A stretch of 64,000 nt of DNA, taken from contig OX422214.1 in assembly GCA_949130495.1 (NCBI GenBank), positions 257,862,187 through 257,926,186 on the forward strand, written 5' to 3'. Each line of letters begins with the position of its first letter. The stretch's first letter is position 1. The position numbers and the translations under genes were made by a program. Of the stretch, positions 22,701-34,088 are shown piece after piece. Under the pieces are notes generated by a model. That model ran no database searches, was not told the DNA's origin, and saw nothing but the letters and a program-made list of their open reading frames with translations. Source of the DNA: Sambucus nigra. Its lineage: Eukaryota > Streptophyta > Magnoliopsida > Dipsacales > Adoxaceae.

Positions 22701-23171
22701 ATCTCCCACTTGGGCTACATAATAATTTTGAATGTAATTATATACAATAACTTTATGTGTACACCAAATTGCTTTCTATTCTTAAGACATCTCCCGAATC
22801 AATCTTGTCCATGTCCTATACCAGTATGAGACCAAAGAGACATTCGTTACATTTATGTGGTAACTTGGTTCATCAATGATCACCAGACTAAATATATTCA
22901 ACGACATAGATCAAGTATGGATGTGTGGCTGAAAATTACATGCAATGTGATCTCAGACATGCCTATTTTCAATTGGTCCTAATTTTATTCCGTAGTGAGA
23001 TCAAACGTTAGTCTTTTAAATCTTATGTTATACCACGATTAAAAGACAATATATTTAGAGTACACAACAAAATGAAAATATCATCAACTTTATTCTGCAG
23101 AAAACTGAAAAATACATAAAGTATCTGAGTAGTGTCAAATGAAGGAACATTAAACCAAATTCAAACTCCCA

Positions 23172-25000
23172 TTAAAACTGAATATCTTCAAATTGAACGA
23201 CACCCATATGAGCAGCGTGCTCATGAAAGACCTTGGGTGATAAGCTTTTAGTAAGCGGATCCGTGAGCATGAAGTTTGTTCTTATATGTTCAATAGAAAC
23301 TATTTTACTCTGAACTCTTTCCTTAACAACAAGAAACCTAATGTATATGTGCTTAGACTTCAACAAGCTCCTGTTGTTATTCGATAGAACTGATGAATTA
23401 TTGTTATAATATATCTATAGTGGCCTTTCAATGCTATCCAAAATTTGCAGCCCATTGACAAAATTTCGTAGTTATATCGCATGATTTATTGCCTCATAAC
23501 AGGCTATGAACTTTGCTGCCAGAGTGGAAGGTGCAATGAGTGACTGCTTAGCACTCCTCTAGGAAATAACACCTCTAGACAATATGTATACATAGCTAGA
23601 AGTGGATCTCTTAGTATCTTGGCAACCCATAAGATCGGCATCAGAATACCCAATGATCTCCAAATTATCCGACTTCCGATGAGTATGTAATCATTTGTTC
23701 TCTATAAATACCTCATAACCCATATGACTGCTTTCTAGTGATCTATTCCATGGTTACTCAAATATTCGCCTAACATATCCATTATGTACACTAAATCCGG
23801 GGGCGTACATACTTAAGCATACATAAGACTCCCCATAGCTGAAGCATAAGGGACCTTTTTCATTTCCTTACTTTCAGTCTCGTTCTTGGGGCATTAACAA
23901 AGACGAAACTTGTCTCCCATAGCAACAAGAGTATCTCCTCGTGCACAATCTTTCATGCCAAATCTAGCCAGTACCTTCTCGGTATAGCTCTTTTGTGATA
24001 ACCCAAGGACACCCCGAGAATGATCTCGGTGTATCTTAATTCCCAATACAAAAGAGGCGTCCCCAAGACCTTTCATTTCAAAATTCTTAGTTAGAAATAT
24101 CTTAGGTTTGTGAAATAAGCCTATATCGTTGCTAGCCAATAGTATGGCATCGACATAGAGCACAAGGAAGATAATTTTCTTCCATTGAACTTATGATATA
24201 CACAGTCATCTACTTCATTAACGTCAAAATCATATGAGATAATAACTTGATAAAACTTGTAATACCAATTACGGAAAGCTTGTTTGAGACCATATATGGA
24301 TTTCTTGACTTTACAAACCATAGACTTTAGATCAACTGGGATCATCTGGGTCAAAATTTTCAGGTTGCACCATATACATGGTTTCCTCAATATTACCATT
24401 GAGAAAAGCCATCTTAACATCCATCTGATGACGCAAATTTAAATCAAAATGATCTACAGCTGCTCATGAGGTTGTTGAGTTTACTCTTCTGGAACCACTC
24501 TTAGATTTTGAGTAGGGAAGTCCTCATTGATGTCTTCTTGAACGCTGTCAGCAGGTTGAACAATGTTTGGAAAATGAATTGATTCCTCTTCAAAGACAAC
24601 ATTATTATTCTTTACGTATCTTCCCCCTCAAACTCAATATTCTTAAGAAATCTCGCATTTCCCGTCTCGAAGAAGGACTTAGTTGAGGTTCATAAAACTT
24701 GAAACCCTTTGCATGTTCAACGTACCCATTAAAATAGCAGTTAATAGTTCTTGAGTCCAGTTTTTTTTTTTATTTGGCCTATAAGGCCTTGCCTCAAGTG
24801 GACACCCCAAATGCAAAAATGACAGGTTTTCAGCCTATCCATAGTTCATAAGGGGTTTTAGCTACCGTTGTACAAAGTACTTTATTTAGAATATATACTG
24901 CAGCCTTAAGGGCCTTTCCCTAGAGTAATGCTAGCAAAGAACAATGACGAATCATACTTCTTACCACGTCCTTAAACGTTCTGTTTCGTCTCTAATAATT
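23172..25000 (-). pseudogene. Copia pol remnant: integrase C-terminus, reverse transcriptase, RNase H
   Basis: Read on the minus strand from 25000: an integrase tail (ERRNRTFKDVVRSM, then TPYELW), reverse transcriptase pieces at 24420-24121 (VKKSIYGLKQAFRNWY) and 24163-23894 (LGIKIHRDHSRGVLGLSQ), and the RNase H end at 23366-23172 (TDPLTKSLSPKVFHEHAAHM). Frames are broken by stops and shifts between these pieces. The polymerase active-site motif reads YVDA instead of YVDD, so one catalytic aspartate is lost. The 5' part of the gene is displaced to 41.3-42.5 kb by the CACTA insertion. Confidence 0.85.
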
Positions 25001-25003
25001 TTT

Positions 25004-25400
25004 CACTACACCAAAACAGGCGATTTGTAAGTGTTTAAAACATTTACAAATCAGTGCGTTGCAAAAAAATTATAAGTGTTCAAAACCGTTGCAAATGTTA
25101 TTTGTAAGTGTTCATTGGGAACACATATCTGTTTTGGGCAACCGTTGTAAAAAACTTTGTAAGTGTTCTGAACACTTACATATACTTTTGCAAGTGTTTT
25201 CAACACTTACAAAATTTTTATTTGCAAGTGTTTAGAACACTTGCAAAATTCAACAACTTTTTTTAATTTACAAGGGTTATAAACACTTGCAAAAATATAT
25301 ATATATATATATTTTTTGTAACGGTTCAAAACACTTTCAAATATTAATAGGAAGGAAAACAATGTTCATTTTGTAAGTGTTATGAACACTTACATAAATT
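25004..25400. promoter_or_regulatory. CACTA terminal and subterminal repeat region
   Basis: After the terminal inverted repeat there are many copies of TTTGTAAGTGTT and its complement AACACTTACAAA, some joined into near-palindromes (e.g. around 25150-25260). The same motifs reappear at 41220-41275. In En/Spm elements such repeats bind the TNPA-type protein; that role is inferred here. Confidence 0.75.
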
Positions 25401-25526
25401 AAAATATTTAAAAAAATAAAAATTAGCCACCACGTACCACCAACCTCACATATAATAAACAATAAAAATAGTTAAAAGCATAACAATTATATCCAAACAC
25501 TTTTGTACAATACTTCATGATATGTT

Positions 25527-25843
25527 CAGCATAAACAAGCACTCTCATCAAGAAAGGAAGCAAGAACTAAAGGTATATAGTGTGTATTCTCCTTAACAAA
25601 CTTCATACATTTATTTATTGTATCCAAATACACATGTTCCACAACCCTATTAGTATGGCAAGGAAATCGTGTTGATAAGAGCATTGTCACTAGTTCCCTC
25701 AAGATAACCACTGCCAGTACTCACCGCCTCGTCACTAAATGACCCTCTAAGTGCATAAAAAAGGAAATCGGAGCATCTACCACTTCAGCATTCCTATCGG
25801 CAGAAGATGAAACGACACTACCAATGAGACTACCAATGAGAGT
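25527..25843 (-). pseudogene. Captured exportin-T (PAUSED/XPOT) exon fragment
   Basis: On the minus strand an exon begins after a good acceptor (TTTTTAACAG) at 25843 and encodes SSSADRNAEVVDAPISFFYA, then SFSDEAVSTGSGYLEG. After a frameshift it continues as LVTMLLSTRFPCHTNRVVEH and MKFVKENTHYIPLVLASFLDE. This pattern matches the middle of plant exportin-T, the nuclear tRNA export receptor (family knowledge, from memory). Only about 100 of nearly 1,000 residues are present, with a frameshift and an abrupt end, so it cannot be functional. Its place just inside the CACTA end makes transposon capture the likely origin. Confidence 0.72.
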
Positions 25844-26768
25844 CTGTTAAAAACCCGAACAACATCACGAAAGTCAAATTTAGCAACAATTTTATGCGAT
25901 TGTGGACATAAACAAATAAGTGACTCTTAAAAATGCAAGCACACGGGACATAAATAAATGCAAAACCAAGTATAGCCAACACAATTATATATTAGTTGTT
26001 ATGCAGTTAGTATAACATAGTGGCAAGGCCCAATCAGATGCATTCATAGTGAATATTTGACTTTTGTTTACATAAAAAAAAACTAAATAACGTATAGTGA
26101 TGTTAAGCCATACCATAGGTTTAAGGAAGGTCAATAACTTGGCAATAGTTATATTAATTGCTTAGGGGAGGTTTTTAGCTATTTGAATCCAATGCTTATG
26201 AAACACATGCTAAATTAAGGAGTGTATACACGTTCACAGATGGATCAGCAAAAAAGAGGAAGTTAACTCGTATATCCATTTCTATGCCCAGTCATGATAT
26301 ACTAACTTATTCTAGAAAGTCATTGTACCCTATGGATACTTTTTTTTCCTTCTTAATTAGGCTCATCGACTAGATTTCTCAAAGTGAAAATATAGTTTCC
26401 ATATGTGCCAAGTCCAATTTTCATCATGTCAACAACGCTAATACAAATTCCAAACATGAAACAATTCTCCATCCCACTCAAATGAAAAATCATAACAACA
26501 AACACACGTACATGTCACTAATTTACAATATGCCTAATCATATAAAAAATTCGCCAAATTACTGGGATTCAATATGGCCTTTGCAAGATCTATGGTAGAG
26601 TGATATGGTTGCATTAACTATGTTCTAGACCAATTAACCTTCACCTATTAAACATATTAGAATTGAACTTCAACAAACTTATCCCAAAGAAAAAATTATT
26701 TCATATTCTTCAGCATAATTGTAAATTAACCAATTACTTGGCCAAACATGACGAAAGGAGAAAATACT

Positions 26769-27300
26769 CACATTGTTCCAGTAATTCGTGTTCTAATATG
26801 GGTGTTCTCTTCTTCATCAAACTTCGCCAAACCAAAGTCTGATATCTTAGCATTAAGGTCCTTATCAAGAAGCACATTGGTAGCCTTTATGTCTCTGTGT
26901 ACAATTTTCAACCTCAACTCCTCATGAAGATATGCCAAGCCTCTTGCTATCCCCAAACATATCTTCTTTCTTACTGGCCAATCTAGGTTCAGACGCTGTT
27001 TCTCACGACCTAAATATGAAATAAGAGAACATAAGTTCTTGAATCTTGACAGGTATAGAACAGTGTAAGAGATGGTAGTGTATTATTTACCAAAAAGTTC
27101 CCGAGCTAGACAGTTATTTTCCATGTATTCATAGACTGCTAACAACTGGTTTCTTTCAATACAACCATAAAGCCTCACAAGATTTGGGTGCTGTAAAGCA
27201 GTTATCATGCCAATCTCATTCACAAATTCACGATTTCCCTACTTTTATTTAGAGGAGAGCTTCTTAATAGCAATTCCTGCACCATCCGATAGTACACCCT
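26769..27300 (-). pseudogene. Captured LRR receptor-like kinase fragment (two exons plus intron)
   Basis: Minus-strand exon A (about 27300-27094) encodes GVLSDGAGIAIKKLSS and then GNREFVNEIGMITALQHPNL, with an internal stop. Exon B (about 27011-26771) encodes [20 protein letters not shown] and contains the catalytic loop [12 protein letters not shown] and DFGLAK; it ends at a consensus donor (AATGTGAGT). The sequence closely resembles the kinase domain of plant LRR-VIII-2 receptor kinases. Exon B is still open, but the catalytic domain is incomplete on both sides. Retained introns show capture of genomic DNA, not mRNA. The upstream part was cut by insertion of the solo LTR at 27314. Confidence 0.85.
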
Positions 27301-27313
27301 ATAAGCAAGCAAA

Positions 27314-30222
27314 TGTAATACCCCATATTTCTGAATATTCTATTTAATTAAATTGGAGAATTAAATGAGAAAATACGGCTTAATTTAAATTACGTAAGAG
27401 GAGTAATTTAATGAGATTTATTAAAAATTGTAATTTTGGGATATTAATCGAGAGATAGATACCGATTTATATTGCCTCATTATATTTACTTAGTGCGAGC
27501 AGTAAATAGTTACTTAACGCGTGTAGATCGTTTTGGGGTGAGTACGAGTAATATTTTTTAAGAGACTCAAATGATAATTTAGAGGTCACAAATGAGTCCG
27601 AAAGGGTCAAATTGGTCAAAATAGTATACCCGGGAGTACTAGTTGAGTCTCGGGATAATTTTGGACTAAACCGAGATCGTTCGGGGGCATTTTGGTCTTT
27701 TAACATGAGAGGGTATGGAGACCTACGAATTTTCCTTTTATCAGCCGTATGAAAGAGGGGTTAGGGTTAGAAAACCTATGTAAACACCAATACCATTAGA
27801 GAGAAGGAGAAAATCATTCTCAAGGCTTAGAAGATGATTTTGAGAAGGTTGGGTTTGGATCTTGCACCCTAGGAGCCAAATGAGGAAGGATTGAAGAAGG
27901 GAAGTATCAATCCATCATCAACTCCACGAAATTAGATTCCTTATGTCAAGGCAAGTTGTTTATTGCAAAAAAAAATTATGAAGTTATAATACCCATGTGT
28001 AGGGTTTTTGAATAGTTTTGTTAAATCAATATCTTGATAGGAGAATAATGATATTTATACATGTTGGGATAGGAATCGCATGTAGAATGATTTAACATAT
28101 GTAGAGGATTAATATTCAGAGTAGACTTGATGATTATTTCGGAATAAAATCTGGGTTTTGAATGCATATATGGGAAGAACACCATAACTAGGGTTTTAAG
28201 AAATTCTGGGTTTAATTCGCTATTTCTTTAAAGGAATTGGGGTTTTGATATATTTGACATGTTAGAAATTGTCCTAGTATATGTGGAAACATGTTAGGAT
28301 CATTGGGTCGAAGTTTGGTGGACTATAATGAAGTTTGGAGATTTGTTAATAGAGGAAGAGGTTCACGAAAAAGACGAACTGCGTCTGTCCCTGCTCGATC
28401 GATCGATCGATCTCGAATGTCGATCGATTGATCAAACCCAAGTAGTCGATCGATCGACGTAAGCTGTTTTTCCCGAATTTTCCGTGTTTAAGGTTTCTTT
28501 GATTTCTAGGAATGAATGAGTATCCTAGGATTTATATTATACTTATATGGGAGTGAGAATAAGACCAGTAGGTATATTGTCTAGGTCCGATAAGGGCATT
28601 GGGTGTAGGACTTGAATTATGGACCGACGAGAATAATCCGATTTAGTAGAGTATCGGGGGAACTCGGAATTGAGTTATGAGGCGAGGTAAAGTCAATTCA
28701 AGTAATAGACCAATAGGGTAAGCAATATCTACTGAAATTATATGTGAGAGGTAACTAGGACCCTTAGAGTTGTGTGAATACTCAAATAAATGCGATTAAT
28801 GAGATAAATCGTAAAGTGAATATTTTACGGTATACATAAAAGATTAAAATATTACGTACGAACATAATTAATAGGTCGGGCGTGTACCTACTGAATTATA
28901 TGACCTTTTAGGTCGAGAGATGTATACCTAAATTAACTATGTTAGGGTCGATGAGATATTCCGAACTAACATAGGGTTATTATATGTTTGGGGTCGATGT
29001 AAAATGCCGAACCAAACCTTTGAACTGGTGGCGTGATGAAAGAGTCCGAGCCAGAATTTGTGTATATAAATAATTGGGGTCGATGTATCATTTCGAATCG
29101 ATTCTTACTTGGGGTCGATGAATCATTCCGAACCAAGAATCCTTTACGTGTGTAAAAAGGACTGATATTTAGTATATATTGTGTGTGAAATATATACTTG
29201 ATGATATTCTACTTCTGTGTATTAGTAGATTGATATATATTATGTATTTAAAGATACATACCAAACTGGTAAGTTAAGTAGTGAAACTTAATTACGAAAC
29301 GTAACGTTAGATAGAGAATATCTATTTAGTAATTTAAGTAGTGAAACTTACTTACAAAAGTGGGAAGATAGAAATTGTGATAATTGTAGAAATTTAGTAG
29401 TGAAACTAAATGAGAAGTTTTGAAACAGATGATAGGTGAAATGTTACTTGAGTATTAATTAACCTTCGCGAGATGTTAATGAAATGGATGTACTGTGTGG
29501 GCGATATGAGAACTTAAGTATAGATAAGTTAAGATGATTACTTAGTCCTAGTTAGCTTGGAAGATATGGCTAGGTAGGCTAAGTGTAGAACATTAGGTGT
29601 GCAAAAAAGATGAGGGGTGAGTAAACTCAAGAGAGTGTACGAGAAACTAACATGTGTAATCAATAACCGCATTTTATATTGTGATACACGCTTGTTAAAT
29701 ATTTTCAAAATGTTTTGAGTACTAACTCATGCTATAAAATATTTTCAAAACCTTTTAGGTGTCCAGCCACAGGGACGCCATGTACTCGAAGCTGTAGCAC
29801 AGTGAATGCTTACAAGATTTTGATTAGACGATATCTCTCATTCAGATCTAGTGCAGGATCTCACACTATTCTTTGTATGGACTTGTGGTCCTGTATCAGT
29901 CTTAGATGTTTAGTTTCAGACTAGTGGTTGTTCTACTATTATTTTGGGATTTTAGCCGATGGTTTATTCGGTATTACTCTTATTCTTTTGTACTCACACT
30001 TTGTTGATTGGGTTATAGTACATGGTTATTTTTATAATTTGTTCCGCATGGTTGATTTATCTATTTTAAGAAAGATAAAATTTGGCACCGGTTTAATTTT
30101 TACTTAGGGGATTAGTAATTAAAAAGTTTTCGACAGTGATGCTAAGAATGAACCATTTGAGAAACCTGTTTTAATTTAATAAAGGCCTGATCACCCGATG
30201 TTTAATTAGGCTGGGTGTCATA
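27314..30222 (+). mobile_element. Solo LTR of a Gypsy-type element inside the CACTA
   Basis: The borders TGTAATACCCC and GGGTGTCATA are flanked by an exact 5-bp duplication GCAAA (27309-27313 and 30223-30227). The 2.9-kb length and end sequences (including ACAGTGATGCTAAGAATGAACC near 30135, reverse of the motif at 10164 and 43506) link it to the LTR family at 10085 and 43432, in the opposite orientation. Runs of CGATCGATCG occur at 28395-28460, and GGGGTCGATG motifs repeat at about 28900-29120. No coding sequence. Confidence 0.8.
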
Positions 30223-30227
30223 GCAAA

Positions 30228-31787
30228 CAGGATGAACTTATGATTACTTCTAACAAAAACATACAATATGAGATAACTCAATTGTCAAAAACTACTTAAA
30301 CATCACAGTATACAAGATAATATATATAATTATACATGCCAATTGGTGACTAGGCATGGTGTTGTTATGAATACCATATCTTTTTATCATTGAATGTATT
30401 TGTTTATAGGTATATATGATTCATTTTAAGACAAGAATAATTTTTTGTGAGCACGAACTAGTGTCATGTATAAATTTAAGGACTACAGCTGGTACAAATA
30501 GTTTTATCAGCATGGATAATATACAGTGGACAAGTCTAATCACCATTGTAATAGACTTTAATGATGTTAGGAAGAGATAAAGTCATCGTCACAGATAGTG
30601 CGACACAGAATACTATCATAAAAAAGGATTATTTACAGTATACATGATAAGTGTCGTAGTCATGGGTGATGCCATAAACAAATAAATTTACAATGTATGC
30701 AGCCAGTTTCAAAGACATTAATAAGTATGTATACTGTCACATACATGTTGCAGCGCCTTATGCATGGGTAATCACTAGTGTGTGTGTGTATACCGCGAGA
30801 TATATCTCCTGATTTTCAAAACACGAAAATCGAGAAAGTGGTTGCTTTGCATCTTGTTGCTTGGTTACCAATTTTATTGAAACATCGAACTGAGCTGTGA
30901 GCCTATGCCTAATAAATAGGAAGATGACAGCAAAAGACAAGTCAAAAGTTTCAACATACGCTCTCTTGTAAAAAATCGCATAATATTTGTTTAGTCATTT
31001 CATTAGTCAATGATATTAGAAACTTCTCTTCACAGTCATTTGAAAATTTAACATGATAGTCATACTATATTAAATGGGCTATGGAATGATAAATAGGCAG
31101 GACAAAAAAGACAAGCAAAAACTTTCAACATAAGTTCTCTCGTAGAAGATCGCATAATAATTGTTTAGGATGGGGTCAATGATATTAGAAACTTCGCTTC
31201 ACAGTCATTTGGAAATTTTACATGATAGTCATAATATAGCAGGTCCGTGTCACACAGCAGGGGAGCTCCATTGCTGAGGTCATCCGTGTGATGAAAGCAT
31301 AAATACGACAAATGGAAGATACTTAATTTATATCAATTTGCCGCTTTGGTATCATAGATACAAAACATACCGTACACCACGTTTGACACTGATAATTTAT
31401 TCTCTGTATTATATAAAAAGAACTCCTGCATCATTGCTCTGTCTTGATAGAGTTCCTCTGCCATCTGTTCAACCTACAATCGCATTAACCTAATCTCCTT
31501 CGACTCAGCAGGGGGATGCCGACGGGAAGTATAAGGTCTGGACTGGTAAGGAGTGGATGGAGTAGCATAACCTAATCTCCAAGTTGTCAGTTATTTTGAA
31601 AAGTTGATAGAATTTATGCCTGCAATACAAAACACCCTTAAATGAATTGCACTTGCCAAGATGCAAATGAAACCATCGGTTAATAAAGTATATAAAACTA
31701 AATACAATACTTAAACAATTGAGGATAGGGGCCTTATTACGATCATCACCCCTCACTATAAGATGGAAATAACACTTTAAACCAACA
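30228..31787. other. Non-coding interior of the CACTA, nothing recognised
   Basis: AT-rich sequence following the solo LTR; probably the rest of the captured receptor-kinase locus or CACTA spacer. A pair of similar segments (about 30945-31060 and 31120-31230, sharing TCAATGATATTAGAAACTTC) indicates a local duplication. No reading frame could be assigned. Confidence 0.5.
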
Positions 31788-31883
31788 TACTGTTAGTGCC
31801 TTCAGGAAACTTAAGTATCAATTTGCAGTGGTCAATTATATGTGCAGTAAGTCCAAGCCATTTGTTTGCCTACATGTTATTCC
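31788..31883. repeat. 96-bp direct repeat, copy 1 (left flank of nad4 block)
   Basis: Nearly identical to 32950-33045 (two differences seen). The second copy belongs to a LINE endonuclease region. This copy stops at the nad4 sequence with shared ATTCC at the junction. Confidence 0.9.
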
Positions 31884-32765
31884 GTCTTCGGATACAATTC
31901 GATCCTTCTATGGCCAAATCTCAATTTGTGGGAAGCCTTCGATGGCTTCCTTATGAAAACATCCATTTTTATTTGGGTATAGACGGTATCTCTTTATTCT
32001 TCATGATATTGACCACATTTTTTATCCCTATTTGCATTTCAGGGGGCTCCTAGTCTAGTCTTGAGTTTCTGAAGGCTTGACCCGCCTATCTAAGCTCGGT
32101 TAGAAGCTTAAGGCCCATCAAAGGGATCCCACAGGAATAGGATAGGAATCCGTAAGCCTCTAGTCGAAGAAGGAGCACTAGCGTGAAAGGAAAGGAAGCC
32201 CCAATCCCCTTGACTTGAAATGCATGGAAAGACTTATTAATTGGCAAATAGCCCATTTCTGCAAAAATGGATTTATTTGAGTCTCGCGCGAGGAACACGC
32301 TCAGTAATCCAAACAGCTTAGCAGACTGGTCCATTTCCTCGATTCTCTCTAATATAAGAGATACGCTTCATGACCACTCCAATTGGCTCTTCACCCATGT
32401 GAAACGTAAAGGCAACATGCTTGCCCATCAACTGGCCAAGTTGACTATCTGAATTAACCACCCCGGGGCATCAATCACTAGTCCTCTCTATGGTTCCCTT
32501 CTCGAACGAGATTGGATGATTTTTTCCACCGGTCACTGCTTTTGTCACTTCACTACGAAAGAAGCAGACTCTATAAGTCTTACCAAACTAAGGTTTGGGA
32601 TTTCCTTACCGTAAAAGCCATGCGTCCATAGCTCTTTTCTTCTTGTGAAGGGTCAAAGGGAAGGCCTTCAATTGAAAGGATTTCCACACAAGGGGGCTGC
32701 TTTTACCATAAGAAAGGGGAATCTTTTATAGGTAAAGGAGAAAGAGCTAGGAAAAGAAAGATATC
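31877..32765. pseudogene. nad4 (fragment): Nuclear insertion of mitochondrial DNA with a nad4 exon fragment
   Basis: In the + strand frame at about 31880-32044 the sequence encodes FDPSMAKSQFVGSLRWLPYE and NIHFYLGIDGISLFF, a clear match to mitochondrial NADH dehydrogenase subunit 4 (complex I), which exists only in organelle genomes. The match breaks after FIPICISG, before the rest of the exon. The following 700 bases are less AT-rich than the surroundings and look organelle-like, but I cannot assign them; an RNase H-like frame is embedded there. In the nucleus the fragment has no function. Whether it arrived as one mtDNA piece or several joined pieces needs an alignment to organelle genomes. 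Confidence 0.8.
32267..32452 (+). pseudogene. RNase H-like domain fragment, probably retroelement-derived
   Basis: A 61-codon frame ending in HVKRKGNMLAHQLAKLTI, which matches the C-terminal signature of the RNase H-like (RVT_3) domain found in plant LINE-type proteins. It lies within the mitochondrial-like block. Plant mitochondrial genomes are known to carry such retroelement scraps, so it could have come with the organelle DNA or be an independent filler piece. Confidence 0.5.
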
Positions 32766-32812
32766 ACCTGACATGTGACTGGTAGCCCTAGAATCGACGA
32801 ATACATATTTTA
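32766..32812 (-). pseudogene. Short Copia protease-motif scrap
   Basis: On the minus strand the segment encodes VFVDSRATSHMSGD, matching the Copia aspartic protease active-site motif (normally DSGATSHM) with the catalytic-loop glycine changed to arginine. Only about 15 residues are recognisable. Confidence 0.5.
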
Positions 32813-32949
32813 AAAAGATATATATTAAATTAAATTTTGAAAAGAAATAAAAAACTGCCTTGAAGAATAAAAATACACACTAACATGTTCCCACAATAGA
32901 ATTTCCTCACAGACATCATAATTATACTCCAAGGTTTCCTAGAAATTGG

Positions 32950-33400
32950 TACTGTTAGTACCTTCAGGAAACTTAAGTATCAATTTGCAGTGGTCAATTA
33001 TATGTGCAGTAAGTCCAAGCCATTTGTTTGCCTACATGCTATTCCAAGGTTAGCTAAATGTATTAAATCAAATATGAGGAGACTATGGGACTATTTATTA
33101 TCTGAGTTTACTACTCATCTATGGTTGGTTTTAGGGGACTTCAACACAGTAACTTGTTCCCAAGAGAGAGCTGGTGGTAATGACTTCGATTGAAATGCTG
33201 CCAATGAATTACTAGACTATATTGCAAGCACTAGTTTGATTAATTTGGGGTTTTCTGGTACCAGATTCACTTGTAAAATAAGAGAGGTGGTATAAAGACT
33301 ATTTGGGAGAGAATTAACAGATTTTTGGCAAACTTGAGCTAGCAGAATCTATATAATGGATTCAAAGTAGAACATCTTTGCAAATTAGCCTCGTATCACA
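32950..33400 (+). pseudogene. LINE endonuclease-domain fragment
   Basis: The + strand encodes LWLVLGDFNTVTCSQERAGG and then LINLGFSGTRFTCKIRE, the GDFN and FTW-type motifs of the apurinic endonuclease domain of plant L1-like LINEs. A stop after NDFD and a later frameshift break it, and no reverse transcriptase follows. Its first 96 bases are duplicated at 31788-31883, on the other side of the nad4 block. Confidence 0.75.
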
Positions 33401-34088
33401 CCATTTGAAAGTATCATGATTAATACCCATGTAAGATAACTAATTAGCAACTAGATTTTTAAAGACCACAGGGAAGAAAATGAGGAGGATTTAAGACACT
33501 AAAGAACAGTTATATAGTCAAGCTTCAACCAAATACTCAACGAAACATGGAATCAAACAATATAAAGAAAGAGAAGGTGAGAAGATGCATACCACTATTA
33601 GAATCAAATGTCCCTATTTAGGGCAGCTATGAAGGCCTCAACATCTGCCCCAGAATGTATAGTTTCATCCTGCAACACAACACACATAAAGTTGTCATAC
33701 TCGTAAGAGATATAAAACATAACAAACCTCTTCCCTCCTCATTTATCCGAGCTTGGGACCGGCAATGCAAAGGAAATATTTGCATTGGCGGAGTTAAAAA
33801 AGGTTATACCATATAGCAAAAAGCAACTCAAGTAATCAAAAAATGCAAAACATAATGAACATAATAAAGTCCATAGCAAATACTAGCATCATAAAGTCCA
33901 TAGCATAACAAAGTCTAGCATAATAAAGTCCATAGCATAATAAAGTCCACGACATAATCAAGTCTATATCAAATACTAGCATAATAAAGTCCGTAGAATA
34001 CTCAACAGAAGCATGACTTTAATAAGTCGCTAACAAAAATTAAAAGCAAGAAGTCATTGGGATCCAACAATATGCGTGACTAAATTCT
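33401..34088. other. CACTA interior between LINE fragment and transposase genes
   Basis: Mostly non-coding. Around 33600-33670 the minus strand encodes a short segment DETIHSGADVEAFIAALNRD ending in a stop, which may be the last exon of the CACTA second gene. At 33860-33990 there are imperfect repeats of CATAATAAAGTCCATAGC. Confidence 0.45.

Noticed and set aside
25004..25400. CRISPR-like array
   Set aside because: Spacing is irregular, repeats are inverted as well as direct, and the context is a CACTA terminus in a plant genome.
26769..27011. Active receptor kinase gene
   Set aside because: Only two exons of a kinase domain are present, with an internal stop in one, enclosed within a transposon and cut by a solo LTR.
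31796..32053. Functional membrane protein from the 85-codon frame
   Set aside because: The C-terminal part is mitochondrial nad4 and the N-terminal part is the LINE-derived 96-bp repeat read in frame; the fusion is fortuitous.
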